A stretch of DNA of 64,000 bases from Quercus robur (taxonomy: Eukaryota; Streptophyta; Magnoliopsida; Fagales; Fagaceae), in the NCBI RefSeq assembly GCF_932294415.1, contig NC_065536.1:56669854-56733853 (forward strand). The letters are read 5' to 3'. Below are positions 23,767 through 36,858 of this stretch, one piece after another. A program made the position numbers and the translations under genes. Position 1 is the first letter of the stretch; each line of letters begins with the position of its first letter. The notes under the pieces were generated by a model, which saw only the letters and a program-made list of their open reading frames with translations, searched no databases and was not told the origin of the DNA.

Positions 23767-24233
23767 CACATAAAGAGGATGGTATACATGCTTCAAAAAT
23801 GGTAAGCTTGTATTCATTTTCCAAATAATAAAGAATGAAATAGTGATTATGTGCTGTCATGGGTTGTTTTCACAGGAGCTTTTGAACCATTCGATGGTTG
23901 TTTTTTATACCAACTCTAGTAATCGGTCAAAAAACACACACATGACACTCTCACTCTCTCTCTCTCTCTCTTCTGGCATCAGATTCCCACTGTCACGGAT
24001 TTGCAACTGACTACTACGATACCCTCCCAATTGAAAAGCACAGGAGTGTTGGCATTGTCGCGTACCATTTTGCCTCTAGTTTGGAGACATATACAGGGAG
24101 ACATATAACAAAAGTTAAAAGCTCCTTTGTACTCATCCAAATTAAAGAAAGAAAGAAAGAAAGAAAGGCTTTTAAGACCTGGGACTCTACTAGTACTCTT
24201 AGCAAACTCACAAACAAACCAAAATTGTTGTAA

Positions 24234-26641
24234 ATGGAGACAATGAGGGGTTTGGAGAGAACAGTGGAGTGGCTTAGACCCTTTGTTCGGACAAAGACCT
24301 GGGACTATTGTGTTGTTTGGAAACTAGGAGATGATCCATCTAGGTAGTATTACTATTAGCATATTGTTTTACATTGTATCAAACATTTTCAACTAGACCC
24401 AACATCAGATTTTGACACTCTTTGCTCTTTTTTTTTTCTTTTTTTTTTGTGGTCATTGATTATTGTAGGTTTATTGAATGGATGGGTTGCTGTTGTAGTG
24501 GTGGTTATAGATTTGTTGCTAATGTGAAAGAGGAAAGAGGCGTGGAGCATCATTTGAGTCCTCTTTGCAAAGATGGTCACTTCCAGCATCCCATAAGCAC
24601 AAAGGCTTGTGAAGCTCTTGCTCAACTTCCTTCTTCTATGCCACTGTATTCTGGGTACAACTTTCTTTCTCTCTCTCTCAAAATCTTGACCTTTCATTCT
24701 GTGAATACATGATAAAGATACAATGATATGGAAAACTGGAACCAGGGTTCATGGTGAAGTTGTCATATCAACCCAACCCAGGTGGATTTGCGATGCCAAT
24801 GCCTTGGATTCAGATATTTCAAACGTGGGTACACCAATATCTCTCTCTGTGAATTTGCTTTCAGATAACAAACTGATGAAACCAAAAAGAAAGTACATAC
24901 TCCATCCTATGGATTAAACAGTCTGATTTTCCAAGAAATAAAATGTTCAAAGAGTAGGCTTTTGCTTCCTCAGGTCCCAAACACAATAACTGAATTTCAA
25001 TTTTTTTTTACCAAATATTTTCTTAGCAACCAAAAGGAGCTTTAGGCCATTGATATGGGCTTGAGGCTAATCACATATTCCAGGCTCTAGGCTCTAACAT
25101 ATATTTTTCCTTAAGTGTCCCTCATCAAGTAGTTGATGATATGCTTGAAAAATTGACTATACTACCAAGACATAGAAAACATGGGACATCCCACAGATTT
25201 GTTACATCATAAATGGCCATATCTGAAAGGATCATTATGGATTGAGACAGACCATTAGAAAACATAGAGGTGTTACTGGCTACTTAACTAAAAATAAAAT
25301 TTTATTTTGACAGGACAAACTCGGAACCCGAGTTCTGATCCCAGTTGTTGGTGGTCTTATTGAGCTCTTTGTCGCAAAGCATGTAAGATTAGCTTTGTGC
25401 TTAATTTAATTTCAGCATTATAATTGAGATATTCTCCTCCCGTCTATAAATATATAATTCTTCTTTTCAGCTACCAAAAGACCAAAAGACCATAGAGTTC
25501 ATTACAGCTCAGTTTAACATCTCTTTAGACCAAGATGCCAAGAGTGTCTGGAACACTGCCAATGTGAAACTCAGTGAACATCATCTTGCTCCATTGCCTG
25601 AAGAGTACTCACAACATTGGCCTGGAATACAAGCTCTTTCTCCGGTGACCCAGTCCAGCTCCTATCCTAGTGTTGAGGGATTATCTAGTGGATCCACTCG
25701 TTCCAGTGAATGTCCATTTGACTTAAATTGTGGTTATATACCACTACATGGTTCTATGAATCAGTCAATTGGAAAATCTTCTGGCTCTAAAAAGCCTGAG
25801 TACAATGTGAGTTCATTGAAGACAAAATTGGCATTAAATTGTGGCAATGTGGTAGAAAAAGAGAAGGAAAAAGTTATCCAGGAGCCAAAAACAAAAAAAT
25901 TCCATTCAAAAAATCTCGCCACAGAGAGGAAAAGAAGGCACAGGATTAAAGATGGGCTCTTCACTCTACGTGCTTTAGTCCCAAAGATAACCAAGGTTAA
26001 GATGATAAATACTTGTGAAATACTATAATAGTGAATTGGTCTCCCTTTTTCCACCCAACTTGGATGTGCCTCTCTGTATTTATTCAGCTTTTATTCTTTC
26101 ATTTAATGAATTTCTAGATGGATAGAGCTGCGATTGTTGGAGATGCAATTGAATATATACAAGAGTTGCAGAAGGAGGTTGAGCAACTTAACGATGAGCT
26201 CAGGGAAATGGAAGAAGAGGACTGCGAAAAGAATAGAGCAGAGTTGAAGATCTTAAAACCAAACAGAACAAATGGTGGCACCACATGTTTTGCTCCTACT
26301 GAGCAAAAACCAGAATCATCCAGCCTTGGAGAAAAGAAGCAAACAGAGGTATGTAGTGCTAGCATAACCTTTAGCTGTCACTTCCAATGTCTTTGTTCAG
26401 TTTATTATTGCAATATGCCTCAACACCTTTGGCATAAACCTTTTCTTAGGTGCAAGTGGAAGTAAGCCAGATAGGCCAAAGAGACTTCTTGATTAAGATC
26501 ATCTGTGAGCAGAAGCGAGGTGGGTTTGCGAGGTTCATGGAGGCTATAGATTCCTTAGGACTTCAAGTAGCCGATGCCAATGTCACCACATTCTGTGGCC
26601 AGGTCTTGAACATTCTCAGAGTTGAGGTAAGATTCAAGTAA
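24234..26641 (+). CDS. AMS-like: bHLH transcription factor, ABORTED MICROSPORES (AMS)-like
   Basis: Seven exons with GT-AG introns: 24234-24343, 24469-24654, 24746-24824, 25314-25382, 25471-25995, 26118-26348, 26450-26641, giving 463 residues in one frame. The N-terminal MYC-type region has LRPFVRTKTWDYCVVWKL and FIEWMGCCCSGG, close to AMS, and exon 4 encodes GTRVLIPVVGGLIELFVAKH. The bHLH spans about residues 293-350 (ATERKRRHRIKDGLFTLRAL, then MDRAAIVGDAIEYIQELQ); the intron between the basic/helix-1 part and helix 2 matches the family. The E-box-reading Glu and following Arg are present. Exon 7 encodes an ACT-like dimerisation domain (401-460). AMS drives tapetum and pollen-wall genes in anthers, which would place this factor in tapetum nuclei. 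AMS is about 570 residues; here the protein stops by reading through a good donor (GAG|GTAAGA at 26627), so a last exon may be lost or further away. Confidence 0.85.
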
Positions 26642-26845
26642 AGACATACCAAAACGGGTTTAGGTGATGTGAAAGTAATGGTTTATTGCTAAAATTCCTC
26701 GGGATGTTTGGAGCTCAGTGGGAAATATAATAACTTCATTTTGCCTTTGCATAGCATCAGCCAGTCCTTATTTATTTACATAGCACTGAAAGAGCCAGCT
26801 TGTTAGGGAATACCATCATAACCAAAACCATAAAAAATAATAATA

Positions 26846-26883
<38 letters not shown>

Positions 26884-27946
26884 AACAAGTCAATAAATTT
26901 ATTTTAAGTAAAACAACAATGTATTCATATTGAATCCTGCTTAAAATTGCATAACACATCCATTTCTCCTTTTGCATGATTGTTCGTTGGATCATCTGTC
27001 TGATACAGAATAACATTGTATATTGCCCAGGCAAACACAGACATTAAGCCGAAGAAGTTGAGGGATGCTCTGTTCGAGCTAGTAGACTGTAGACTATCAC
27101 AATAGACGGAAGATAGAATGTGTGGTATTGATTTCAGAAAGCAAAGGGTATGACAAAGTTTTGACACCTCCTCTAACCATATAGTATCACTCAATATTGC
27201 ATGATCATTGATACATCAACTTTGAAATCCAATTTAGTAAAGTAGATCTTGAAAATATGAAAGTAGAAAAGGGTAAAATTGCAGCTTTCTAATTTTGTAG
27301 TTTTTCTTCAAGTCGGTTTATGATAGATGGAGCTCATCAAGTGTGTCTTGTACATAACTTTCTTACCTCTTGTTTCATTTGCGAGACATTTAGGCATACT
27401 ACTTTTGAATTTGAGAATTTTTCCCTCCTGTGTTGCCTTTCGTTTCTTCTCAAGCGAATAACTTGATTATTTTGCAAAAGAAACTACCAGCATGTTGCAA
27501 CTTCTACAGTTCATATATTAAGATACAGGTAATTTCTTCTGGCAAAAAGAGTAGAAAAACACGATGATAATAGTAGTAAATGATATGCATCCAATACAGA
27601 AAACGCTAAATCATTTCACCATGATAAAACGTTTATCACAATAAGTATTCACACAAAAATGAACGGTCTCGCCCCAGTATCAAGACATTGTTGGTATTAA
27701 AATTTACCTTCTGAGTATTACTTAGTTTAAGCTTCCCCTACTCTGCAAATACTTTAAAGGACTAAGTGATATACCAGGATTCACCAGAAAAGGAAAAAGG
27801 GGAAAAAAGAAAAAGAAAAAAAAGCTTTACACACTAGTTAAGTCAGATTAAATCAAACAAATGCCTCTCTTGCAGATATTGCCTTTTCTAGTGCCCTATA
27901 TGGGTCAAATATTGTGCAGTAGAAAACCATTTGGAATCACATGTAG
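26642..27946. other. Space between two convergent genes
   Basis: Holds the 3' regions of the bHLH gene (plus) and the PERK gene (minus). A GA run at 26851-26881 and an A-rich patch at 27788-27825 are the only notable features. No coding remnant recognised, including no further AMS exon. Confidence 0.6.
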
Positions 27947-30900
27947 TTAAAACCGGCGGGCACTGCCTTCTCTTGTGCTGCCATATCGTTGCTCACCACT
28001 ACGTGCATTAAAGGCTCGAGTTTCTGATTCAGAACTTGAATATTCATCCTTAAGCTTTGGCATTTCTTTAGAATTGTATGGTCCACTGTATGGTCCACTG
28101 TACGCGTCAAGATCTGAGCCGTCACTGCCAAGTGCCATCCTCCTAAATCTCATAATTTCTTTATTGTATTGGCCAGAATCATATATTGTGCTCTGGCCAT
28201 ATTTCACCCCATTAGACAGATCAGACATTTCACCTTCACTGTCCAATGCTCTTACCACCTGAAATGGAGAGCCCAAATAGTTTATTGTAGTCAGAGAACT
28301 ACCACAAGAAGCTTGGAGATGGGAATAAGTTTTATAAGAAAAGACCTACATATTAGTCATAGAAGATTAGAAGTCAAACTGTATTAAAAATAGGAGAAAG
28401 GGTAAAGCTGATGTAGAGCTAACCTTATGTCATTTAATCCCATTAAGCATATTTCTCTCTTAATGTTATATGTAAATAAGAAGCATGAGATTGAACTGGC
28501 AACAACAAAGAGAAATCACAAAGTGCTGTTTATTAGTATTACCTGCGCCATGCGTGGGCGTTTTGGAGCAGAATGCCTAATGCACGCAGCAGCTGCCTCA
28601 ATCATTCTGAACATTTCAACCTCCACATACTGCTTTTCAAGTCGTGGATCTACCAATGCACTAAAATCAGCAGTTTCAAGGGCATGAATAAGGTGTGGAC
28701 GAGCCTGACAACACATTTTTCAAAGGGAACCAAGTGAATCATAAGAAAAGAATTACCAGCATCATTCTAACAGATTAAATGTAAGTACCCAAAAATAAAT
28801 AAATTCTATGATTCAAACCCTCTACTCTAGATACCAAGAGATGATATAGGAAATCATTACACTTAAGTATTTAGGACCTTTTGATCGTTTATAAGGTCAA
28901 AGAGTCTTCATCTGTTGGACATGGTCAAATGAAACATGGACTTGAAACAAATCCAAACTGACCATAGAAAGTAGCTCAGCCTAGGCAGCAGTAGCTTTTG
29001 GTATGCCTAATATTGTCCTTCTTAAAGAAAAAGCCTTCACAAATTTGTTTTGATCACAGCATGTCAGTTTTCAGAAATCAGGATTGATCATCTCATACAG
29101 ATTCGGAAGGTGGTTTTTTTTTTTTTTTTTTTTTTTTTTTCGATGGGGGAAGTGGGAGGGGGGAGGGGGGAGGTGGATTGTAAGTATAGATTCAGCAGGT
29201 TACAGAGAAAAATCCTGGGCTGTCGTCAAAACCAAACCCCTGGCAATGCTAAAAATTTATTATAATTTTTATTGATATACAGAACTGAATTGAAATTTTT
29301 GTACCAACTCTCAAATATACATGTTATCAATTGCAATTGTAAGGGTGCAATAGGGATGTATTGGACTAGGAAATTTGCATTCATTGAAAACAGAAGGCAA
29401 TGGGAGACAAATGAGACACCTTCAAGGTAAGCAAAACTGTTTTACAAGAAAACATACAAGGCATTAGGGAAGAATTTAATTTAGTCACTCCATTGTTTTT
29501 CTTGAGATATCCATGTGACAATACCAAAGTGCAAGAGAGGTAGCTGACATGGAAATACTTCTACTAGAATAAGCATACTTTATCATTTTCACTTTTTTCA
29601 AATATGAAGTAATAATATTGGCCACAGTTAAACTTCTTCCATATTTCAGGCCCCAGGGTCACCAACATTTGAAAGAAAACTAGTAGTAAAAGGACCACTG
29701 GAAAGAGTGTAAGTTAGAAAGTCCATCAGTCTTCTAAATAACTTGAAGAGTAAGTACAGTGATAATTCATACCCATTCAACCAAACTCTCATCTCCCAAA
29801 GGCTGCCTTGGGTCAACAGGTTTACGCCCAGTGATTAGCTCTAGAAGCACAACTCCAAATGAGAATACATCTGATCTGTCTGTTAATTTTCCACTCGATG
29901 CATATTCGGGTGCCAAGTACCTGACAGGCAAATTAAACATTGATTATGCAAAGACAAAACCAAGTTTTTAAAATCCCTTTACTATTAACTGAATAAAGCC
30001 AAAAATTATCATGTAATGGATCCAAAATGGGAGTTTTCTCTCTTTAGATTCAAGTCCGTCCTCTATATCTCAACCAATCACTTCCTTGCCTTCTAAAGGA
30101 AGTGATAGATTGGATTGTTGTAAATATCCATCCTGGCTAAGTTCTATTTCTCAGAATGTGATGGAGCGCCACTGGGCAATAACTGAAGGTCCTAAACCCC
30201 ACCTCTGTTTCACATGACCACATATCATGACTGTTTGAGGTATTTGCCATTTTTAGTACTTCAACTAGCTTTCTCTGGAATTGTACTCATGAATTGTAGG
30301 AAGAAAAAGAAATGGAACAGACTCATAAAATGCTTCAACATTGTAAAAGTGCCAAGGTGTTCCAGACATTCAAACCTACCCAAATGTCCCCATGACTCGA
30401 GTGGATACATGAGTGTGAGTGTCATTTGCCAGTTTGGCAAGTCCAAAGTCTGCAACCTGTGCTCAAAGCAATTCTCAAATTAAAACCTGTTAGAGAAACA
30501 TCATTGGTAGCATTAGAAGAGAAAAAAAAAAATAAGCAAAGAGATCAAAACACATGCCTGTGCCTCAAAAACATCATCCAAAAGAATATTTGCCGACTTA
30601 ATGTCTCTGTGAATAATTTTTGGATGGCCTAGAAACAAGTGACGGTGAGAAGAAATAATCAGATAACATAGTTATCTAACAGTTAATTAAGCATTGGACG
30701 GTTATATTAGATCGACAGGAGTTCATAAAAAGTTAATATGACCTAAATTTTACTGGTGAACTGTCTTTACATTATGGAGGTGGGCAAGAAAATTAGATTT
30801 CAATTCATTGAAAAAAAAAAACTCAACTATGATCAAAGGCATATTCAAGCATTGCTAAACAAAAGAAAATATTTAAGAGAGAATGTTTTTGTTTTCAATA

Positions 30901-32574
30901 AGCACAAGTACAATAGTCATGATAATGCCAGAAGAGATACATACAATCTTCATGTAAATATGCCAAACCCTTTGCAGACCCTAAAGCAATCTTCATTCTT
31001 TTGGTCCAATCCAACACTGGCATTCCTTGACCTGACAGCAGATACCAATATCATACTGAGAATTATGAGTTTATGACAATGATTGATAAGGTGAGAAAAC
31101 AAGAATTTCCCCTTACCATGCATATGATGCTCAAGTGTTTTATTTGGAACAAATTCATATATGAGCATTCTTTGTTGCTCAGAGATGCAATAACCCACCA
31201 ACGAGACCAAATGTCGATGATGAACACGACTAATAATCTCAACTTCAGCCCTGAATTCCCGCTCCCCTTGTCCACTACCCGCCTTGAGCTGCTTAACAGC
31301 CACCACCCTTCCATCAGGTAGCTGACCCTTGTAAACATACCCAAACCCACCCTCACCAATAACATTTTGGCGAGAAAACCCATTGGTTATCTCCATCAAC
31401 TCTTCATAGGTGAAAAATGACTTAGTAGCACCTAGGGAATTCGATTCTGGTGCCCCTCCTTGTCCTTGGTATGCATTCCCCCTTTGACTCCCTTGACTAC
31501 TTCCAAATGAATGATAATAGAGATCTCCTCCATTATTCCCCACAGTCTGTGACTGGTTGTAGTAAAATCCATCTGTATATCAGAAACGCCAAAATTAATA
31601 GATCATAGAGACATGTAGTATGCAAGTCGAATCCTCAAGAACTTCTTTTTACCTGTTTTCACCGCAACACTATTGGGGGGCATGTAATGGGAGGTATAGA
31701 TCTGAGCTCGCCTTTTCCTCCGTCTTGTGGTTACGCAAACGACTGCAATTAAGGCAATGATGAACACTCCTGCTACCGCCACCCCAACATAAGTAGCAGT
31801 AGTAGTAACAGTTTCACTCCCACTCTGTGCTGGTGGTGGTGGGCTGGAGCTAACCTCAGTAGAGGAACCTACAGTTTTGGGGGGAGGAGGGGACAGGCCA
31901 GAACCAGAAGGGGATGACCGAGGTGATGGTGATGATTTGGCTGGAGGGGGTGGCTGAGAAGTGTTCGATATCTTGGGTGGTGAACCAGGCGGGTTAGGTG
32001 AGGAACTGGCAGTTGGAGGAGGAACAAGGGTATTAGATGGAGGTGGTGAAGTTGGCTGAGAAGTAGAATTATTATCAGTAGGAGGAGGAGGAGGAGAAGA
32101 AAGAGGAGGAGAAGAAGAAGAAGGTGGGGATTGTGATGGAGGTGGCGAGTTTTGAGAAGATCCATTATTATTAGAAGGAGGAGGAGTAGGAGTAGGAGTA
32201 GAAGGAGGAGGAGGAGGAGGAGGAGATTTTTGTGGTGGTGATGGTGGTGGAGGTTTTGAATTTGATGGTGGTGGAGGTGAAGCCTTCGGAGCTACTGTAT
32301 CCGATGGCGGTGGGGGTGAAGGGGGATTAGAACCTGAGCCTGGAGACGAGGTAGGAGGCGGGGATTTTGAATTTGAAGGCGGTGGAGAAGAAGTAGTAGG
32401 AGGAGGAGGAGAAGGAGGAGGAGAACTTGAACTAGGTGAAGGTGGAGAAGATGAAGAATCCACCGGTGGAGGAGAGGAATTATCAGGTGGGGGAGGAGGA
32501 CTATCTTTCCCTGATCCCTCTGGTGAAGGGGAACTAGAGACCAAAGAACCCAGCGTTTCCGCTGAGTCTGCCAT
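27947..32574 (-). CDS. Proline-rich receptor-like protein kinase (PERK family)
   Basis: Eight exons on the minus strand: 31653-32574, 31117-31572, 30945-31031, 30558-30628, 30380-30456, 29773-29920, 28543-28704, 27947-28258, giving 744 residues in an unbroken frame. I start at MADSAETLG because the upstream in-frame ATG only adds a Lys/Arg-rich leader. Residues about 20-255 are Pro/Ser-rich, extensin-like, and would sit in the cell wall; 264-281 form the membrane helix, followed by RRRKRR on the cytosolic side. The kinase spans about 378-645: GEGGFGYVY loop, Lys401 in [15 protein letters not shown] with Asp497, DFG at 515-517, APEYAS activation segment. All catalytic residues are present. There is no signal peptide, normal for PERKs. 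PERKs are thought to sense wall changes or wounding. The intron after 30558 begins GC rather than GT, while all others are GT-AG. Confidence 0.93.
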
Positions 32575-33354
32575 TCTCCTTAGCTTAACAAATTTCGTTA
32601 TTTTGTGATTGTTTTCTTTTTCTTTTTCTTCCTGCCAAAGCTTTCTTCTCAAATGCTTTCTATTGTATCTTCTCCTTCTTCTTTCTTCAATTCTACAAAC
32701 ATGGATTCTACATTTCTTTCTTTCTTTCAAATGTTAATAAAAAAAAAAAAAAAAAAAAAAAACTACTGCTCTGTGATTTACAGCAGAAACCACACAATCT
32801 CAATCACAACAAACTACAATATGCTCAATTTGCACGCCAAGAAAACAAAACTGAATTCTAAAGACACAAACTTGAACCAAACAAAAACGATAGGAGAAAA
32901 AATGAAACCTGGGTTATGTGTGGAAAGTGAAAATAAAGTTGAAGCTAGATCAGAATTCGTGGATTCGCATGGTGATGATGAGCCATTTTCAGAGGGGTTG
33001 AGGAAATAATGGTGAGAGAAGAGAACGGCTTCAATGAAACGAAGTCAAAGAAACTAATAAAAGACAATCCAACAACAACAAAAATTGCAAGAAATTCTGG
33101 TTCTTACTTCTTATTAAGGTAAAGATTTTGTCTCATTTTTGGTTGGATTGGACATTGGAGCGCAGTATCCTTTTCGGTTTGTTACAAATTGTTACGTCCC
33201 AACTGTCTCGCTGCCTTTGTTTTCTAATGGTGCAAATTCTCCTTCAATTTCGGGTTACCGCGCAAATTAAGAATAACGGGTTTTGTTCTGCCCGGGTTTG
33301 GGTCTTTACCCGGAAAGGAACCAGCGATAAATAATATCCACTATAATCTTGCCA

Positions 33355-33391
<37 letters not shown>

Positions 33392-33542
33392 AGTTACTGA
33401 GTCAGTAATTAGTTTTTGTTTAAAAAAAAATTCTGACTCAGTAATTTTAAATAGATGAAAGGCTTTTAATGGAATGCTAGACCATATCACTTGTCCACTA
33501 TAAGAACCTTATAATTTCTCTAGTCTCTCTCTCAAGAGTTTA
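32575..33542. other. PERK upstream region
   Basis: Contains a CT/T-rich leader on the minus-strand sense of the PERK gene (AAAGAAAAAG on the minus side), a 26-base A run at 32737-32762 and a CT microsatellite at 33357-33387. It is the likely PERK promoter and leader; no separate gene seen. A short plus-strand frame at 32605-33009 crosses the A run and is not credible. Confidence 0.55.
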
Positions 33543-33861
33543 CTAGTCTCATTACACGCTCTTTGCGCGTACAATGAGATTTTTTTTTTTGGTCTAGTGT
33601 CATAATTTCCTTTTTTAATATATAAAAAAAATTGGCTTTTTTTTTTTTTTATGGATAATTTTGGCTAAGTTTGTTTTGAAAACATATATTAGTAAGAGAG
33701 TGTCCTATTTTATATGCATTTTAAGTGGAGTTAGAAATATATTTTTACCAGGTTGTTCTCAAGTCTTTTCTCTGTTAAACATTAGGTTTAGGGGTATTTC
33801 TAAACCACATAAAAGTCCAGTCTAAACAAGATAAGCTCCTTAAATAGTATAGTAGTATAGA
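33543..33861 (-). mobile_element. Non-autonomous Helitron, copy 1
   Basis: On the minus strand it starts TCTATACTACTATAC after a host A and ends in a hairpin then CTAG before a host T, the A|TC...CTAG|T structure of plant Helitrons. 319 bp, no coding capacity. The terminal hairpin stem is 33547-33553 with 33573-33579. A relative with the same ends is at 35218-35542. Confidence 0.8.
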
Positions 33862-34795
33862 TATATATGATAAATTGTAAATTATACCCCTAAAATTTGA
33901 GGATATTTAAATTTTACACTTTGAAGTTTCAAATTTTGGAATTTACCTCTGAAATTTTTTTTCACCTTGATATTTCAAAATTTTGATTTTATCCCTTGAA
34001 ATTTCAAGGTGTTTGGCTTTTATGGTCCAAATTATAAAACTTTAAGGAGAAAAATCTAAACACCCATAAAATTTAAAAGGTAAAATCCAAATTCTGAAAC
34101 ATTAATATGTAAAATTCAAACACCCCAATACTTCATGGAGTAAAATCCAAATTTTCAAACTTCATAGTGTAAAATTCAAACACTTCTAAACTTCAAAGGT
34201 ATTATTTTTTATAATGTTGTAAGATTTTGTTGTGCCTCTAAACTTTCTTTTTTTGAAAAAGACCTCTCATTTTTGGGTTACAATATTTCTTACTGGATAG
34301 ATTCAGTGATACAAAAAATTTCACAACTTTTTTTCATAATTTTTAAGGTTTCATGTTGTGTTTTATGCATAGTAAAATTGATAAACTCATGTAAAAATAA
34401 TACCAATTTAGGAAAATTGTGAGTTTTTTTTTTTTTTTTTTGGTTGGGGGGGGGGGGGGTGTGGGTGGTTGTTGTTGTTTCTAGCCTTATTCTTGGGTCT
34501 AAACTAAAGTCCAAACCCCTAGACTCCGATTTTATTTTTTTCTGGTCCTTCTGGAAGATCAAAAACCTTTATCTCGTTTGAATATGGAAGAGTTTATAAA
34601 GGAATCTTCTAATAACCAAGTGATGTGCACTCATTCTGATCAATTTTGACTCCAAATTCTTTTTATAAACATTTTGTAGTTTGCCTCCTACAAAGCAACA
34701 ACTGCACCTAATACCCATTTTACAAAGCAAAAACATTCAAGAAAGACAATAGTTATATCAAATTATCAACCAGTTCTGTTACTCAAAACTACGTA
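33862..34795. repeat. Degenerate tandem repeat of a gtAAAATyCAAA word, then AT-rich DNA
   Basis: From about 33880 to 34205 phrases such as GTAAAATCCAAATTTT, CAAACACCC and AACTTCA recur at irregular 25-60 bp spacing in both orientations, a pattern common in plant intergenic DNA. A T-run/G-run pair follows at 34424-34459. No gene. Confidence 0.55.
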
Positions 34796-35217
34796 TGTCA
34801 CGCCGAACCCAACTATAAAGATAGGCATGTGACAACTGCCGCACGCTTATATGGTAAGCACCCTACAAGTATGCAAAACCTTCTTAACAACTAAAATTTA
34901 TCCTCAAAAATTAAATCAAATAAATCCAAAATACCTAAACAATTTATTTATGAATAGATCTCCAATAATTTAATATGAACAAAATCCAAACCTCATGTAC
35001 ATAATGTCAATTGGCCAATAAATATAAAACTATTAGAAGACCATCCAATCCCAAAATCACTAAACTTCTTTTCCTACTCAGAACACAATACCAAAACTCC
35101 CAAAACTTGTTATTCTTCACAATCTGAAACTGGAGGGGAAAAAGGGGTGAGCTGACAACTCAATAAGTAACCAAATTTTTAATAAGTTCTATCAAGCAAT
35201 AGATCTGTAAGGTAATA

Positions 35218-35542
35218 CTAGCCTCATCACACGTGCTTCGCGCATGCGATGAGGCTTTTTTTTTTTTAGTGGTCCTATTTTGTAAAACAAAAATTGTGTT
35301 TTTTTATTATATATATAATTTTTATTTTAAAAATCTAATTTATAAGTGAATAAATCAATTTGAAAAATAAAATGAGAGTAGTCCTATTTTTTAGACAATG
35401 TTTTAATGGGAGTTATAGTTGCATTTTTACCGAATTGACCTTTAGTTTTGTCTCTACTTAAACATAAGGGTGTAAGAGCATTTTTGAACTAAAAAATGAG
35501 GAATCCAAATAGGGGAAGCCCCTTAAATAATAGTATAGAAGA
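35218..35542 (-). mobile_element. Non-autonomous Helitron, copy 2 (nested)
   Basis: Minus strand: host A, TCTTCTATACTATTATTTAA start, AAGGGGCTTCCCC shortly after, and a terminal hairpin (GCCTCATC 35221-35228 with GATGAGGC 35248-35255) ending CTAG before a host T. 325 bp. It sits inside the solo LTR at 34796-37688, so it inserted later than that element. Confidence 0.8.
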
Positions 35543-35884
35543 TGTAATATGAGTCTTCAAAAGTTATGATATACTATTGGTTTTCAAAAATAACTAAAGA
35601 AGTTTCGTAGTCTTAAAATAATAAGTTGCAAATAGATCACATACTTTAATCTTACAAATATATCATAGATGGTTTAGAAAGTAGTCAATTTTCCATATAT
35701 CAAAAGCTATACCTTACAATAGGTTCCAAAAATACACAAGCAGTTTTAATAACTCAAAATAGTTCAAATACTCAAACATTTCCAAAATCAAATATGTAGT
35801 TTCAGGGACTTAAAATAGTTCAAATATTCAAACGTAATTCATATTTTTAACAATCTTATGACTATAGTCACGCTATATCTCCGT

Positions 35885-36055
35885 GACTAGGCATTAGAGT
35901 ACCAATGAATAATCTTCATTGGTTGGGTATCAAAGTACCAATGAATAACTCTCATTGCCATTGGTTTGGGTATCAGAATACCAATGAATAACCTCCATTG
36001 GTTTGAGTATCAAAGTACCAATAAATAACTCTCATTGGCTGGGTATCAGAATCAT
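35885..36055. repeat. Tandem repeat, about 43-bp unit, four copies
   Basis: The phrase GTACCAATGAATAA…CATTGGTT.GGTATCA recurs four times between about 35898 and 36053. Part of the solo LTR at 34796-37688; an analogous but unrelated short repeat occurs at the same relative place in the copy at 1786-4161. Confidence 0.8.
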
Positions 36056-36858
36056 TTCATAGTCAGATTGTCCATAATCATATATATGAAATCATAGTTT
36101 CTAACAAAAATATATCTTATTCAAGCATGTATATAAAAATCATATACTCAATCTTAAAATATATTTATAATAATCCTTTACTTGAAATCAGTAATACAAT
36201 AAAAATAAAAATTCTAACAATTATAAACAATTTTCAGTAGTTAAAAATACATTAATATAAACAAAATAAAACCCAAATAGGATAAGGTTACCTACCTCCC
36301 AAAGCCATACCAAAAGAAACTTATCCCTAACACTTCTTCTAAAATCCTTAGATATCACCTAAAACAATTTTGCAAGTATCATTTACTCAATACTCAAATA
36401 ATTTAAAAATGACTTATAATGGTATCCGGCCAACAGAGCGACTACTAAAAATATCCAATAATTTCTTTTTACTATCTCAAAGTAAAAAATTCTTGTACAT
36501 ATCCTCTACTGCCTCTAACAAAACCTAGGATACATATTGTCATATAGGATCAAAAGCATAGCTTAGACCATGTTCCATGATCACTTGCTGACTTCCCCAA
36601 ACGCCTCAATTACCAAACCAATGAACTAATAATAAAAATAATATTAGAAGGAAGCTGGCGTTGGCGCATTGCTTTGTCAAGGGGATTATTCTATGGATTA
36701 ATTATATATATATATATATATATTTGCCACTTGCGCCTCTAACTTTTTTTTGGCATGAGGACAGATCACACAAATCAAGCTCTGACTCAAACTTTTTATG
36801 GAAACACTCTTCTTCCTCTACCAAATCAATAAACAAATAATAATAAATCACAAAGAAA

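Larger units (their letters stand above)
20502..24233. other. Intergenic with MITE, LINE piece and microsatellites
   Basis: Apart from the MITE (21975-22155) and the LINE 3' piece (23272-23690) listed separately, it holds TA tracts at about 20747-20775 and 23727-23765, long T runs near 22383 and 22850, a CT run at 23950-23973 and an AAAG run at 24145-24167. The last 300 bases would be the promoter of the bHLH gene. No other gene seen. Confidence 0.6.

Noticed and set aside
31869-32165. Leu/His-rich minus-strand frame
   Set aside because: Alternate frame of the PERK proline-rich exon.
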